Shown here in pieces: positions 25,046 to 33,710 of a stretch of DNA of 64,000 bases. Source of the stretch: Treponema bryantii (GTDB taxonomy: Bacteria; Spirochaetota; Spirochaetia; Treponematales; Treponemataceae); NCBI RefSeq assembly GCF_900113965.1, contig NZ_FORI01000001.1, positions 513,477 through 577,476 of the forward strand. Direction: 5' to 3'. The position numbers and the translations under genes are program-made. Below the pieces are notes generated by a model. The model did not search any database, was not told where the DNA came from, and saw only the letters and a program-made list of their open reading frames with translations. The stretch's first letter is position 1. Each line of letters begins with the position of its first letter.

Positions 25046-25927
25046 ATGCGGCAGTTAATCATTGAAAAGGGAAAAGAAAAGAACGGCCTCATAAATCTTG
25101 ATGGAAAAGATTACCGCTATTTACGACAGGTTTTACGTGTTCGTAATGGTGATATGATTAGTGTAAGACTACCAGACGGTAGTTTGAAAAACGCAACAGT
25201 TGCAAAGATTGATGAAAGCGCAAGATGTGTAACACTGCAGATTTGTGCAGATACAGCCAGTGGTGCAGACAAATCAATTACGCGTGGTGTTCAGGCAGAT
25301 GAGATTGCAGGTGATGCTGTGAACGGTGCCCAGGAAGTTGAATACTGGCTGTTTCAGTTTTTGCCGCGCCCACAGAAATTTGAACTTATTGTACGGCAGG
25401 CTACCGAGTGTGGAGTTGCTGTTATTATTCCGGTTGTTGGTGAGTATACAGAAAAGAGCAGTGCGCAGGCTCTGATGGGTGCAAAGCGTGAACGTCTTGA
25501 AAGAATTGTACGTGAAGCAAGACAGCAGAGCGGCTCGCCGGTGGATACAAAGGTGATGGAGCCGATGAGCCTGGAGAAGGCGATTGAATTGTGGGGAGCT
25601 GGGGATACGGTGGTTGAGCCTGCGGTCCCTGAGCCTGGTCGAAGGGTCGAAACTACCGTAGAACGAGGTGACGTAGCCTTTGTGCTTTCGGAGCGTGGTG
25701 ACTGCGATGGCAACTTGAGAAAAGTTGTTGAAGCTGCAGACGGCAAAATAAAACGAGCCGCTATTGCAGTTGGAAGTGAGGGTGGAATAAGCCCAGAAGA
25801 AGTTAAACTGCTTGAAGAAAAAGGGCTTTTTGTCCCAATACATTTTGCCGTAAATATATTAAGGTGTGAAACTGCGGCTCTTTATGGAATTGCGGCAGTG
25901 CAGAATGAAATTAATGAAAGTAAATAG
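25046..25927 (+). CDS. rsmE: 16S rRNA m3U1498 methyltransferase
   Basis: SPOUT-family enzyme (293 aa; family usually about 240-250) that methylates U1498 of 16S rRNA using S-adenosylmethionine. An N-terminal PUA-like domain (YRYLRQVLRVRNGD) is followed by the SPOUT knot with IAVGSEGGISPEE and LRCETAALYGI at the C-terminus. Extra length comes partly from an R1 repeat at 25608-25658 that adds TVVEPAVPEPGRRVETTV in frame around residues 188-205, and partly from a loop near residues 72-94. Since the knot motifs are downstream of the repeat and intact, the protein is probably functional. Confidence 0.92.
   Translation: MRQLIIEKGKEKNGLINLDGKDYRYLRQVLRVRNGDMISVRLPDGSLKNATVAKIDESARCVTLQICADTASGADKSITRGVQADEIAGDAVNGAQEVEYWLFQFLPRPQKFELIVRQATECGVAVIIPVVGEYTEKSSAQALMGAKRERLERIVREARQQSGSPVDTKVMEPMSLEKAIELWGAGDTVVEPAVPEPGRRVETTVERGDVAFVLSERGDCDGNLRKVVEAADGKIKRAAIAVGSEGGISPEEVKLLEEKGLFVPIHFAVNILRCETAALYGIAAVQNEINESK
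25608..25658 (+). repeat. R1 repeat, longest form, in frame inside rsmE
   Basis: 51 bp, CGGTGGTTGAGCCTGCGG to GTCGAAACTACCG, almost identical to the intergenic copies at 20875 and 47108. Read in the same frame as in dnaX. Confidence 0.85.
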
Positions 25928-25941
25928 GTGGGGTATTATAA

Positions 25942-26682
25942 ATGTCAATTAAACGCATTTCTTTAATCGGGGTTCCTGTAGATGTTATACAGCCTGAGAA
26001 TCTTGAAAGTGAAGTTCTTGAGCTGCTTGCAAAACCCGGTACAAAGCAGATTGTTTTTCTTTCAATCTGGAATCTTTTAAAGGCACGTCATAAGGGCCTT
26101 TATTCAGAATGTATAAACAATGCCGACCTCATAATTCCAATTTCAAAGAGTATTCTTAAGGGTGCAAAATTCCTCAAAAAAGATGTTCCTGTACGCTACA
26201 ATCCTTTTGAGGCTGTAATCAGCATTCTTTCAATTCTGGATTCTCATTACAAAACTCTTTATCTTTTTGGTTCAAGTAAAAAGACAATCAACAAGGCAGA
26301 AAAAAATATCAAAGATACTTTCCGCAATCTTCGTGTAATCGGACGCTACGGCGGATATTATCCAAAGTCTGTAGAAGATGATATTGTTGAAGCAATCTAC
26401 AAGGCACAGCCTTCACTGGTTTTGCTGAGTGACGGAATCAAAGAGAAAAACTGCTGGCCATATAAAAGACGCAACCGTTTTTCTACCAGTATTTTCCTTT
26501 ACTACAAAGATGCCTTTGGAATTTTCTCTGAGCGCGTAAAGCGTGTAAAGGAATCTACATTCAATAAAGGTCATGAGATTTTTGTTGAGGTGCTTCACAA
26601 TCCGTTCAAAATCTTTTTGCTTCTGCCTTTCCTCTGGTACATCATTGTACTGGTATGGTACAGACTCTTTAAGAAGAACTAG
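25942..26682 (+). CDS. WecG/TagA-family glycosyltransferase
   Basis: 246 residues. The N-terminal and middle parts match the WecG/TagA/CpsF fold: NLLKARHKGLYSECINNADLIIP, LYLFGSSKKT, and IGRYGGYYPKSVEDDIVEAI. These enzymes transfer N-acetylmannosamine-type sugars to lipid-linked carriers in surface polymer synthesis. The usual G-P-x-Q-E motif is replaced by SDGIKEKNCW, and a C-terminal hydrophobic helix (about 222-240) would anchor it to the membrane. It follows rsmE by 14 bases and overlaps recQ end to end by 4 bases. Confidence 0.75.
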   Translation: MSIKRISLIGVPVDVIQPENLESEVLELLAKPGTKQIVFLSIWNLLKARHKGLYSECINNADLIIPISKSILKGAKFLKKDVPVRYNPFEAVISILSILDSHYKTLYLFGSSKKTINKAEKNIKDTFRNLRVIGRYGGYYPKSVEDDIVEAIYKAQPSLVLLSDGIKEKNCWPYKRRNRFSTSIFLYYKDAFGIFSERVKRVKESTFNKGHEIFVEVLHNPFKIFLLLPFLWYIIVLVWYRLFKKN

Positions 26683-28550
26683 CTTTCCTCAATAATCTGA
26701 AGTATTGAACGGCCGAATTCTTCGGCCTTCACTCGACCAATTCCGTAAACATTCAAAAGATCCTGACGCGACTTTGGCTTTTTTGCTGCAAGGTCAAGGA
26801 GCGTTTTGTCTCCGAAAATTACATAAGGCGGAACATTCAAATCATCAGCCTTACGCTTTCGCCATGCTTTAAGATTTGTGATGATGGCTTCGGCCTGTGT
26901 GTCGTTGACGGCTGGCTTTTCGGCAGTAATCTTTTCTCCGCGGATATTTGTTGTTACGTCGCTACGGGTCTTTTTTGAAAGCCTTGTTACATCCGGCCTC
27001 ATAGGAAGCTTAAGCTCAGTTCGTGCAGCAATGAATTTCTTTCCAAGCGGAGTTACTTCAAGAACGTTGTATTCTCCGGTTTTCATTATGTAGCCTTCGT
27101 CAATCAGAAGGTCTGTGAGCTCAAGCCATTCGGCGCGGTTGTATTCTTTCCCGATTCCCCAGGTTGTGATTTTGTCGTGGCCGTTGTCTGCAATGCGCTG
27201 ACTGTTTGAACCGAGCAGTACGTCTACCACGTACCCCGCACCAAAACGTTCGCTGGTTCTGATAATGCAGCAGATGAGTTTTTGTGCCGGAATGGTAACA
27301 TCCTGTAAAGGGATATCACCGGCAGAACAAATGTCGCAGCAGCAGGTTTTATCTGATTCACCGCCGGCTGGCTCATAGGCTTCGCCAAAATACTGTAAAA
27401 GCGCTTTTCGTCTGCAGATTCGTGAGGTTGCATATTTTATCATGCCCTGAAGAAGAATCTCATCTTTTTCCGGAGAGGCAGATTCCTGGAAGAACCAGCG
27501 GATTTTATGAATGTCCTGAGGACTGTAAAGCAGAAGTGCACTGGAAGGAAGCCCGTCTCGACCTGCACGGCCAATTTCCTGATAGTATTCTTCTATCGAT
27601 TTTGGAAGATCATAATTGATTACATAGCGCACGTTAGGCTTATTGATTCCCATGCCAAAAGCAATTGTCGCCACGATAATCTGAACTTCATCCTTAATAA
27701 ACAAATCCTGATTTTTAGCGCGCACATCATCTGAAAGGCCTGCGTGATAAGGAAGAATAGAGTAGCCTTTTTTATCAAGGGTTTCGGCAAGCTCGTCTAC
27801 CTGCTTTCGCGAATTGCAGTAAATGATTCCACTTTCACCGGAGTGCTTACGGATGCAGTCAATAACCAGCTGAAGTGCGTTTCGTTTTGGCAACACTTCA
27901 AGATAAATGTTTTCGCGGTTAAAACTAGAGATAAAGATTTTAGGATTTTTCATGCCAAGATTCTGGCAGATATCTTGTCGTACGTGCTCTGTTGCAGTGG
28001 CGGTAAGCGCGAGCATTACGGCGTCCGGAAACAGATGACGAATGGTTTTTATTTCAAGATAGTCTGGGCGAAAGTCGTGACCCCACTGAGAAACACAGTG
28101 CGCCTCATCAATTGTGATGCAGCTGATTTTTTGTTCAAGGCTCGAAAGCAGTTCTCTGATTTTTGCGGTGGCCAAGCCTTCTGGGGAAACGTAGACAATC
28201 TTAACTTCGCCGGCTTTTATTTCGTTTACGACCTGGCAGTATTCTTCCCAGCTTAGTGAACTGTTCAAAAAGGCTGAGTGAATGCCGGCGGTTTCGAGCG
28301 AGCTTACCTGGTCCTGCATGAGGGAGATGAGCGGCGAAACAACAATGGTGATGCCTTCGAGAATTAAAGCGGGAAGCTGATAGCACAGGGATTTGCCGCC
28401 GCCGGTTGGCATAACCGCGAGGGTGTCTTTGCCTTTGAGTATGTTTGTGATGATATCTTTCTGGAGCGGGCGGAAGCTGTCATAGCCGAAAACGGTTTTA
28501 AGGACTAGGGCGGGGTCTGCGTGCTCGAAGGCGGTGGCAATAATTTTCAC
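26679..28550 (-). CDS. recQ: ATP-dependent DNA helicase RecQ
   Basis: 623 residues if read from GTG 28550. Superfamily 2 helicase with Walker A PTGGGKSLCYQLPA, DEAH box ITIDEAHCVSQWGHDFRPDY, the C-terminal helicase motifs (IGRAGRDGLPS), the zinc-binding cysteines (CRRKALLQYF, then CCCDIC), a winged-helix region and an HRDC domain at the end. It unwinds DNA in recombination and repair. The GTG is chosen over an ATG at 28574 because TATAAT ends 6 bases before it; the ATG would lie upstream of the transcript start. Confidence 0.94.
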   Translation of the reverse strand: MKIIATAFEHADPALVLKTVFGYDSFRPLQKDIITNILKGKDTLAVMPTGGGKSLCYQLPALILEGITIVVSPLISLMQDQVSSLETAGIHSAFLNSSLSWEEYCQVVNEIKAGEVKIVYVSPEGLATAKIRELLSSLEQKISCITIDEAHCVSQWGHDFRPDYLEIKTIRHLFPDAVMLALTATATEHVRQDICQNLGMKNPKIFISSFNRENIYLEVLPKRNALQLVIDCIRKHSGESGIIYCNSRKQVDELAETLDKKGYSILPYHAGLSDDVRAKNQDLFIKDEVQIIVATIAFGMGINKPNVRYVINYDLPKSIEEYYQEIGRAGRDGLPSSALLLYSPQDIHKIRWFFQESASPEKDEILLQGMIKYATSRICRRKALLQYFGEAYEPAGGESDKTCCCDICSAGDIPLQDVTIPAQKLICCIIRTSERFGAGYVVDVLLGSNSQRIADNGHDKITTWGIGKEYNRAEWLELTDLLIDEGYIMKTGEYNVLEVTPLGKKFIAARTELKLPMRPDVTRLSKKTRSDVTTNIRGEKITAEKPAVNDTQAEAIITNLKAWRKRKADDLNVPPYVIFGDKTLLDLAAKKPKSRQDLLNVYGIGRVKAEEFGRSILQIIEES

Positions 28551-28556
28551 ATAATT

Positions 28557-28562
28557 ATTATA
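28557..28562 (-). promoter_or_regulatory. -10 box of leaderless recQ promoter
   Basis: TATAAT on the minus strand, 6 bases before GTG 28550. Confidence 0.5.
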
Positions 28563-28614
28563 GCATATTTGCACTTGAAAAATCCTTATTCTTTTGATAT
28601 ATTTAGCAAATCAC

Positions 28615-28697
28615 GCCGGAGTGGTGGAATGGTAGACACGACAGACTCAAAATCTGTTGCGAGCAATCGTGTAAGAGTTCAAGTCTCTTCTCCGGTA
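28615..28697 (+). tRNA. tRNA-Leu (CAA)
   Basis: Acceptor arms GCCGGAG (28615-28621) and CTCCGGT (28690-28696) pair, with discriminator A at 28697. Anticodon stem ACAGA / TCTGT encloses loop CTCAAAA, so the anticodon is CAA, reading UUG. A long variable arm (GCGAGCAATCGT) marks class II, and the T arm contains GTTCAAGTC. CCA is not encoded. Confidence 0.93.
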
Positions 28698-28699
28698 TT

Positions 28700-28735
28700 A
28701 AGAACTTCCTTTGTTTGAGGAAGTTCTTTTTTTTT
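28700..28735 (+). terminator. Terminator of tRNA-Leu
   Basis: AAGAACTTCCT-TTGTTTG-AGGAAGTTCTT, then a run of T, directly after the tRNA. Confidence 0.9.
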
Positions 28736-28750
28736 AACTATGATCTTTTT

Positions 28751-28910
28751 CTGGGATCGACTTGAACTCGTCGCTCGATAAATCTCGCTCTGAGCCGTTT
28801 CGGTGGTAGAACCTAAAACAATGCTTTCGCATTGTTTTTTAACGGTTCTGCTATCGTAGGCTAGTTCAAGTCTCCACTCCGGTACCGAGTTCCAATAGCA
28901 CTCTGACAAC
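28751..28910. other. Structured tRNA-derived insert
   Basis: An interrupted long hairpin: GACTTGAACT (28759-28768) pairs with AGTTCAAGTC (28863-28872), AGCC with GGCT, CGGTGGTAGAACC (28801-28813) with GGTTCTGCTATCG (28844-28856; three G-U pairs), and the tip is AAACAATGC-TTTC-GCATTGTTT. Its right part, 28863-28884, repeats the last 22 bases of the tRNA-Leu gene with 20 identities. No believable protein is encoded. It could be an integration scar, a tRNA pseudogene fragment or a structured RNA. Confidence 0.55.
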
Positions 28911-28919
28911 CGAGATCTC

Positions 28920-30491
28920 TTATAACTCAGGCGGGAGCGTTGAGCAGAGTTTGTGGAAGTCTATGGCTTCGGACATGTGCTCGGGGTTTATGTTTCGCTC
29001 GCCGGCCAGGTCTGCTATGGTTCTTGCTACTTTCAGGCAGGAGGCGATGGCTCTTGGGGAGAAGCCGTAACGCAAGGTTGCGGTGTCCAGGAGTTTTCGG
29101 CCTTCAGAATCCAGCTGGCAGTGGTCCAGGATTTCCTGGGGGGACAGCAGGGCGTTTTTTTGGCCCTGGCGTTTTCTTTGGGCTTTTATGGCGCGGGCTA
29201 CGCCGGTGCGGATTTCTTCTGTGGTTGTGAGGCCGGGGCGGTCTTCAGGCTCGCAGGTTTCTTCGGCGTTGTTTTCTACGAAAACTCTCAGGTCTACGCG
29301 GTCTAGCAGAGGGGCCGAGAACTTTTTCCAGTACTGGTCTATGGATTTTAGGCTGCACAGGCAGATTTTTGATTTGGAGCCGTAGTTGCCGCAGGGGCAG
29401 GGGTTCACGGCCATTAAAAGCTGGAAACGGGCAGGGTACACAGTTGTACGGCCGGCGCGGCTTAGTGAAATTGTTCCGTTTTCCAGCGGCACGCGGAGCA
29501 TCTGTAAAACTGAAGAGCGGAACTCTGCGGCTTCGTCTAAGAAAAGTACACCATTGTGGGCCAGTGAGATTTCGCCGGGGCGGCAGTTGGGGCCGCCGCC
29601 ACAGATGCCTTCTATGGACGCTGTTTGATGCGGAATTCTGAAAGGTGGAATACGAATCAAAGGCTCGCTAGGCTTTATCAAACCCGCCAGAGACCATATT
29701 CTTGTAACTGACTGGGCTTCATCAGTTGTGAGTACCGGATTAATGGCCGGGAACTTTTGAATTGCCATAGTTTTTCCACAGCCGGGCGCTCCCAGAGCAA
29801 TAAGATTATGGCCTCCTGCGGCTGCAATCTGCAGGGCACGTACCAGACGGTACTGGCCTTTTAATTCTGCAAACTCATAGCCAGCCGCTATTTCTGGAAA
29901 GTAAATGCCTTCTGTTTCGGTACAGTCGGCAGGGACTTCCGCTTCTCCCCCGGTCGCCGCCCGGCCTACGTAAAAAGATGAATCACTGAGGGCTCGGAAG
30001 GCGTTTTCAAGGGAATCTGCACCGTACACCTGAACGCCTGGAATCTCGCGGGCTTCATCAGCATTCTGCACAGGAACAATACAGCGCATAATTCCGCTGG
30101 CCGCCGCAGTAGAAACCGCTGCGTGTACCCCTTTTACAGCCCGCACCCTTCCGGAAAGCTCCAGCTCACCCATCACCAAAAGCGGCTCGTCAATAAAGCC
30201 GCTTGCTCCTTCATCAATCGCTTTCGCGCCAAGTACGCCCAGCGCCACCGGCAAATCAAAGCCCGCGCCTTCCTTCTTCAGATCAGCCGGTGAAAGCGAA
30301 ATCAGTACCCGCTCCCCGGGATACTCAAACCCCGCGTTACGGATAGCCGCCTGCATACGCTCCCGCGACTCTTTCACCGCGCCGTCAGCCAGGCCCACAA
30401 TATCCGTGGCTGGAATACCTCGTCTCAAATCAACTTCAACAGTAACCAAAGCACCTTCATATCCAAAAGGTGAAAATGAATAAATCTGCAT
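28920..30491 (-). CDS. comM: ComM/YifB-family Mg-chelatase-like ATPase
   Basis: 523 residues: an N-terminal Lon-protease-like domain (about 1-190), an AAA+ module with Walker A GAPGCGKTM and NGVLFLDEAAEF, and the C-terminal Mg-chelatase subunit domain. ComM is a hexameric helicase that promotes branch migration during natural transformation and recombination; the name YifB is also used. GGAGG lies before ATG 30491. The gene is clearly richer in GC than its neighbours (many GCC/GGC codons), hinting at different ancestry or codon selection. Confidence 0.93.
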   Translation of the reverse strand: MQIYSFSPFGYEGALVTVEVDLRRGIPATDIVGLADGAVKESRERMQAAIRNAGFEYPGERVLISLSPADLKKEGAGFDLPVALGVLGAKAIDEGASGFIDEPLLVMGELELSGRVRAVKGVHAAVSTAAASGIMRCIVPVQNADEAREIPGVQVYGADSLENAFRALSDSSFYVGRAATGGEAEVPADCTETEGIYFPEIAAGYEFAELKGQYRLVRALQIAAAGGHNLIALGAPGCGKTMAIQKFPAINPVLTTDEAQSVTRIWSLAGLIKPSEPLIRIPPFRIPHQTASIEGICGGGPNCRPGEISLAHNGVLFLDEAAEFRSSVLQMLRVPLENGTISLSRAGRTTVYPARFQLLMAVNPCPCGNYGSKSKICLCSLKSIDQYWKKFSAPLLDRVDLRVFVENNAEETCEPEDRPGLTTTEEIRTGVARAIKAQRKRQGQKNALLSPQEILDHCQLDSEGRKLLDTATLRYGFSPRAIASCLKVARTIADLAGERNINPEHMSEAIDFHKLCSTLPPEL

Positions 30492-30731
30492 ATTACCTCC
30501 ACCTATAAAGTTGTTTTGATATGCGATTTTAGGAAGTTTTTTTCGAAAAAATGTGAAAAATTTAATTTTTTTTCAAAAATGGGCCTTTAGCACTTGAATA
30601 TGGAAAAAAAATTTGTATAATTTTGCAGAATTTTTTATCAAATTTCAAAAAAGTGTGATATATTATATGTAGCGGTATTCTCATCTAAATTAGTCAGACA
30701 CCGCTAGCAACCGCAAAAAGTAGGAGTTCTT
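30492..30731 (+). promoter_or_regulatory. Promoter region and hairpin leader of the MGH1-like gene
   Basis: AT-rich intergenic DNA, divergent between comM and the next gene. Around 30655-30670 lie TATATT/TATTAT -10 candidates. A leader hairpin TAGCGGT (30670-30676) / ACCGCTA (30700-30706) precedes an AGGAG site and the GTG start. No coding frame is seen. Confidence 0.45.
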
Positions 30732-32159
30732 GTGAATAAGCATGATTTTCCAAAAATCCATTTTTACGATCAGGATTTTGTAGACATTTATAATAAGACA
30801 TGGTCTTGGGTTTCTTCATTATGGATTAACCCCGAAACCGGAGAGCAGGATTCAGAAGGCTTATTTATTTATCCGGAGAAAGACAAACTTGTTATTAACC
30901 AGTTTGAATCAATTTTCTCAACATTCTTTCTTGTATATTCAAACAGAAATTTTGATGCGTGTAAAAACATTGACTATTTCTATGAGCGCCAGGAAGCTTC
31001 GGGAGCTATCCGCTGGAAGTATGATGTAAAGACTAATCAGCCTGTACTCGACAAAGACAATAAGGAAGGCGTTGGTCTCCCTCTGTTCGCATTTGCTGAA
31101 TACAATCTCTTCCATAAGTCAGCTAACAAAAAGCGCATCAAGGATGTAATGCCAACTCTTCAGAAGTACATGGACTGGCTTGATTCTAAATTCAAAAAGG
31201 ATAACGGCCTTTATTCAGTTCCTGTAAGTGCTTCTTCAATGACAAACTCTCCACGCGAAAAGGTTTACTATCCTGTAGACTTTAACGCTTGTATGGCTAT
31301 CAACGCATCTTATATGTCTGCTCTTGGTGATATTCTTAATGATAAGGATATCAGCTTCCAGTACCGCAAGATGTATTTCTCTATCAAAACAAAAATCAAT
31401 TCTTTGATGTGGGATAATGCATCTGGTTTCTACTATGATCTTGATAAGGATGAAAAGCAGGTTAAGGTAAAGACAATTGCTTCTTACTGGACAATGCTTG
31501 CTGAAATTCCTAACGCAGACAAGGCTGATCTTCTTGTTGAACATCTGAACAATCCTAAGACTTTTGGTACAGACCATCCGTTCCCAACTCTCAGTGTGGA
31601 TAACCCTAACTTCAGCGAAGAAGGAAACGGCTACTGTGGATCTGTAATGCCAGCATTCAACTTTATGGTAATCAAAGGTCTTGAAAAATATGCTCAGTAC
31701 GAGTTTGCCCGTGAATGTGCAATCCGTCACCTTTACTACGTTCTCGAAGGTCTTATGCCTAACGAAAATAAGCAGCCTGGTGACCTCTTTGAAGCATATC
31801 TTCCAAATAAAGAAGGCCGTGCAAAAATCAATAAAAAAGACTATGCACGTTCACGTTACCTTCTTACAGCAGGACTTTCAACAATCGCTTTGATGATTGA
31901 AAACGTAATCGGACTTTCCATCAGCCTTCCACGTAAGACTGTAGACTGGATTATTCCGAACCTTGAAATTATGGGTATAGAAAACCTTTCGCTTAAGCGC
32001 AACCTCATCACAATTCTGTCGAACAAGAGTTCGCGCGGCTGGGAAATCCAGATGGAAAGCGAAAAGCTCTACTACTTCACAATTAATATCCTCGATCAAA
32101 AGAAAAAGACATTGCCGATTCCAAGCGGTAAATGTTCAATGCTTATCGATAAGCTATAA
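30732..32159 (+). CDS. MGH1/trehalase-like glycoside hydrolase
   Basis: 475 residues with (alpha/alpha)6-barrel features of the trehalase / mannosylglycerate hydrolase-like group: GLFIYPEKDKLVINQFESIF, WLDSKFKKDNGLYSVPV, YYPVDFNACMAINASYMSAL, and SGFYYDLD. The substrate cannot be fixed; an alpha-glucoside or compatible-solute glycoside is likely. No signal peptide, so cytoplasmic. GTG start with TAGGAG upstream. It lies 12 bases before ppx and is probably cotranscribed with the polyphosphate genes. Confidence 0.75.
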   Translation: MNKHDFPKIHFYDQDFVDIYNKTWSWVSSLWINPETGEQDSEGLFIYPEKDKLVINQFESIFSTFFLVYSNRNFDACKNIDYFYERQEASGAIRWKYDVKTNQPVLDKDNKEGVGLPLFAFAEYNLFHKSANKKRIKDVMPTLQKYMDWLDSKFKKDNGLYSVPVSASSMTNSPREKVYYPVDFNACMAINASYMSALGDILNDKDISFQYRKMYFSIKTKINSLMWDNASGFYYDLDKDEKQVKVKTIASYWTMLAEIPNADKADLLVEHLNNPKTFGTDHPFPTLSVDNPNFSEEGNGYCGSVMPAFNFMVIKGLEKYAQYEFARECAIRHLYYVLEGLMPNENKQPGDLFEAYLPNKEGRAKINKKDYARSRYLLTAGLSTIALMIENVIGLSISLPRKTVDWIIPNLEIMGIENLSLKRNLITILSNKSSRGWEIQMESEKLYYFTINILDQKKKTLPIPSGKCSMLIDKL

Positions 32160-32171
32160 TAGGAGGTTAGA

Positions 32172-33701
32172 ATGGCAGCCCCTGAATCAGTAATTGAAAT
32201 CGGTTCGACAGGGGTTCGCCTCCTTGTAGCCGAATTTTTACCGGACGGAAAACAGAATATTCTGGACCGTTCGGAAAAGCCCCTCTCCCTTGGAAAAGAC
32301 GTTTTTACCAGCGGCATAATCAGCCAGGAAACTCAAAATCAGTTAATTCAGATTCTCATACGTTACCGTGAGCAGCTCGCGGGCTGGGGTATTACTCCAT
32401 CAGAATGTACCTGTGTTGCCCTTAGTGCTTTCCGCGATGCAAAGAACAGTGACCCTATTATGGACCGAATCCTTGTACAGGCCGGTTTCCACGTTCGCAT
32501 TGTAGACGGTATTGAAGAAAATAAGCTGATGTATCTTGCTGTTTCTGAATGTATTAAAAACGAGACGGCGGCTTTTAAGGATGCTGATACTGTAATTCTT
32601 ATGGTTGGCGGAAGTACAACCGAAATCATGCTGATGTCTGAAGGTAAGATGGCGGGCGTTCACAGTCTTCGCCTTGGTACTGTTCGCATTGACCAGCAGA
32701 TGAAAAATCAGACAAGCTCTTACAATGATATTCAGCGCTATGTTCAGGAATCAATTTACAACACAAAGGGTTCTCTTGAAAGTGAATTGAACATGAGTGA
32801 GGTTCGCCAGTTTATTGCAGTAGGACCAGATATTACTCTGGCGGCTCTGAACGTTGGCCGCCCAATCTCAACCTTCCTTTGGGAAATTGATAAAGATGAT
32901 TTTTCTGAATTTGCGAAGGAGATTCAGGGCTACAGTGTTGATGAATGTGTTGCCCGCTTTAAGATTTCCTACAACGAAGCAGAAACTCTTCAGGTAAGTC
33001 TTCTTATTTATAATCTCTTCCTTCATCTTACAAAGGCAGAAAAGCTTCTGGCGCCGGAAACAAATATCCGTAACGGTATTCTTTTAAGCCAGCACTCTAG
33101 TGAAAACGAAGAGCTTCAGTCAGAATTCAATATGCAGATTACCGCTTCGGCACGTAACCTGCTTCGTAAATATCATGGTGATGAAAATCACGCTGAATGT
33201 GTGCGCATGATTGCGGTTAAGCTTTATGACACTCTTACAAATGATTTAGGCTTTAACGAACATGCGCGAACCCTGCTTGAGACAGCTGCGATTCTTCATG
33301 ACATTGGCGGCTTTATCCGTTATGACAATCACAATCTTCACAGCTCTTACATTATCCGCAATTCAGAGATTTTCGGATTGTCGCGTAAGGACAATACTAT
33401 CGTAGCTGAGATTGCAAAATATCATAAGGGTAATTCTGTTCCTCAGGATGAAGACAGCTTCCTTATGCTGCCGCGTGCGGACCGCATGACTATCTTAAAG
33501 CTTACGGCAATTCTTCGTATTGCAGATGCGCTGGACCGCGGACACATTCAGAAGTTCAGTGATTTTTCTATTAAGATTCAGCAGAACTCGCTTGTAATTC
33601 ATACAAAGGCTTCCAAAAATACCGTACTGGAAAAAATAGCGCTCAACGAAAAGTCGGGCATGTTCGAATCGGTTTTTGGTTATAAGGTAATTTTGCTGTA
33701 G
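32172..33701 (+). CDS. ppx: Exopolyphosphatase / pppGpp phosphohydrolase
   Basis: 509 residues. N-terminal actin-like Ppx/GppA fold with IEIGSTGVRLLVAE, MVGGSTTEIMLMSEG and the substrate loops; C-terminal HD domain with HDIGGFIRYDNHN. It splits phosphate from long-chain polyphosphate and may also act on pppGpp. An AGGAGG site precedes the ATG and ppk1 follows 9 bases later, giving a make-and-break pair for polyphosphate. The family glutamate expected after VVDGIEE is present (IVDGIEENKL). Confidence 0.9.
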   Translation: MAAPESVIEIGSTGVRLLVAEFLPDGKQNILDRSEKPLSLGKDVFTSGIISQETQNQLIQILIRYREQLAGWGITPSECTCVALSAFRDAKNSDPIMDRILVQAGFHVRIVDGIEENKLMYLAVSECIKNETAAFKDADTVILMVGGSTTEIMLMSEGKMAGVHSLRLGTVRIDQQMKNQTSSYNDIQRYVQESIYNTKGSLESELNMSEVRQFIAVGPDITLAALNVGRPISTFLWEIDKDDFSEFAKEIQGYSVDECVARFKISYNEAETLQVSLLIYNLFLHLTKAEKLLAPETNIRNGILLSQHSSENEELQSEFNMQITASARNLLRKYHGDENHAECVRMIAVKLYDTLTNDLGFNEHARTLLETAAILHDIGGFIRYDNHNLHSSYIIRNSEIFGLSRKDNTIVAEIAKYHKGNSVPQDEDSFLMLPRADRMTILKLTAILRIADALDRGHIQKFSDFSIKIQQNSLVIHTKASKNTVLEKIALNEKSGMFESVFGYKVILL

Positions 33702-33710
33702 GAGAGTAAT

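Noticed and set aside
28679-28909. 76-codon minus-strand frame over the tRNA-Leu end and structured insert
   Set aside because: It covers the tRNA, its terminator and a palindrome; its translation has no protein-like features.
28940-29641. Several plus-strand open frames opposite comM
   Set aside because: They are shadows of a GC-rich gene with intact domains on the minus strand and lack their own signals.
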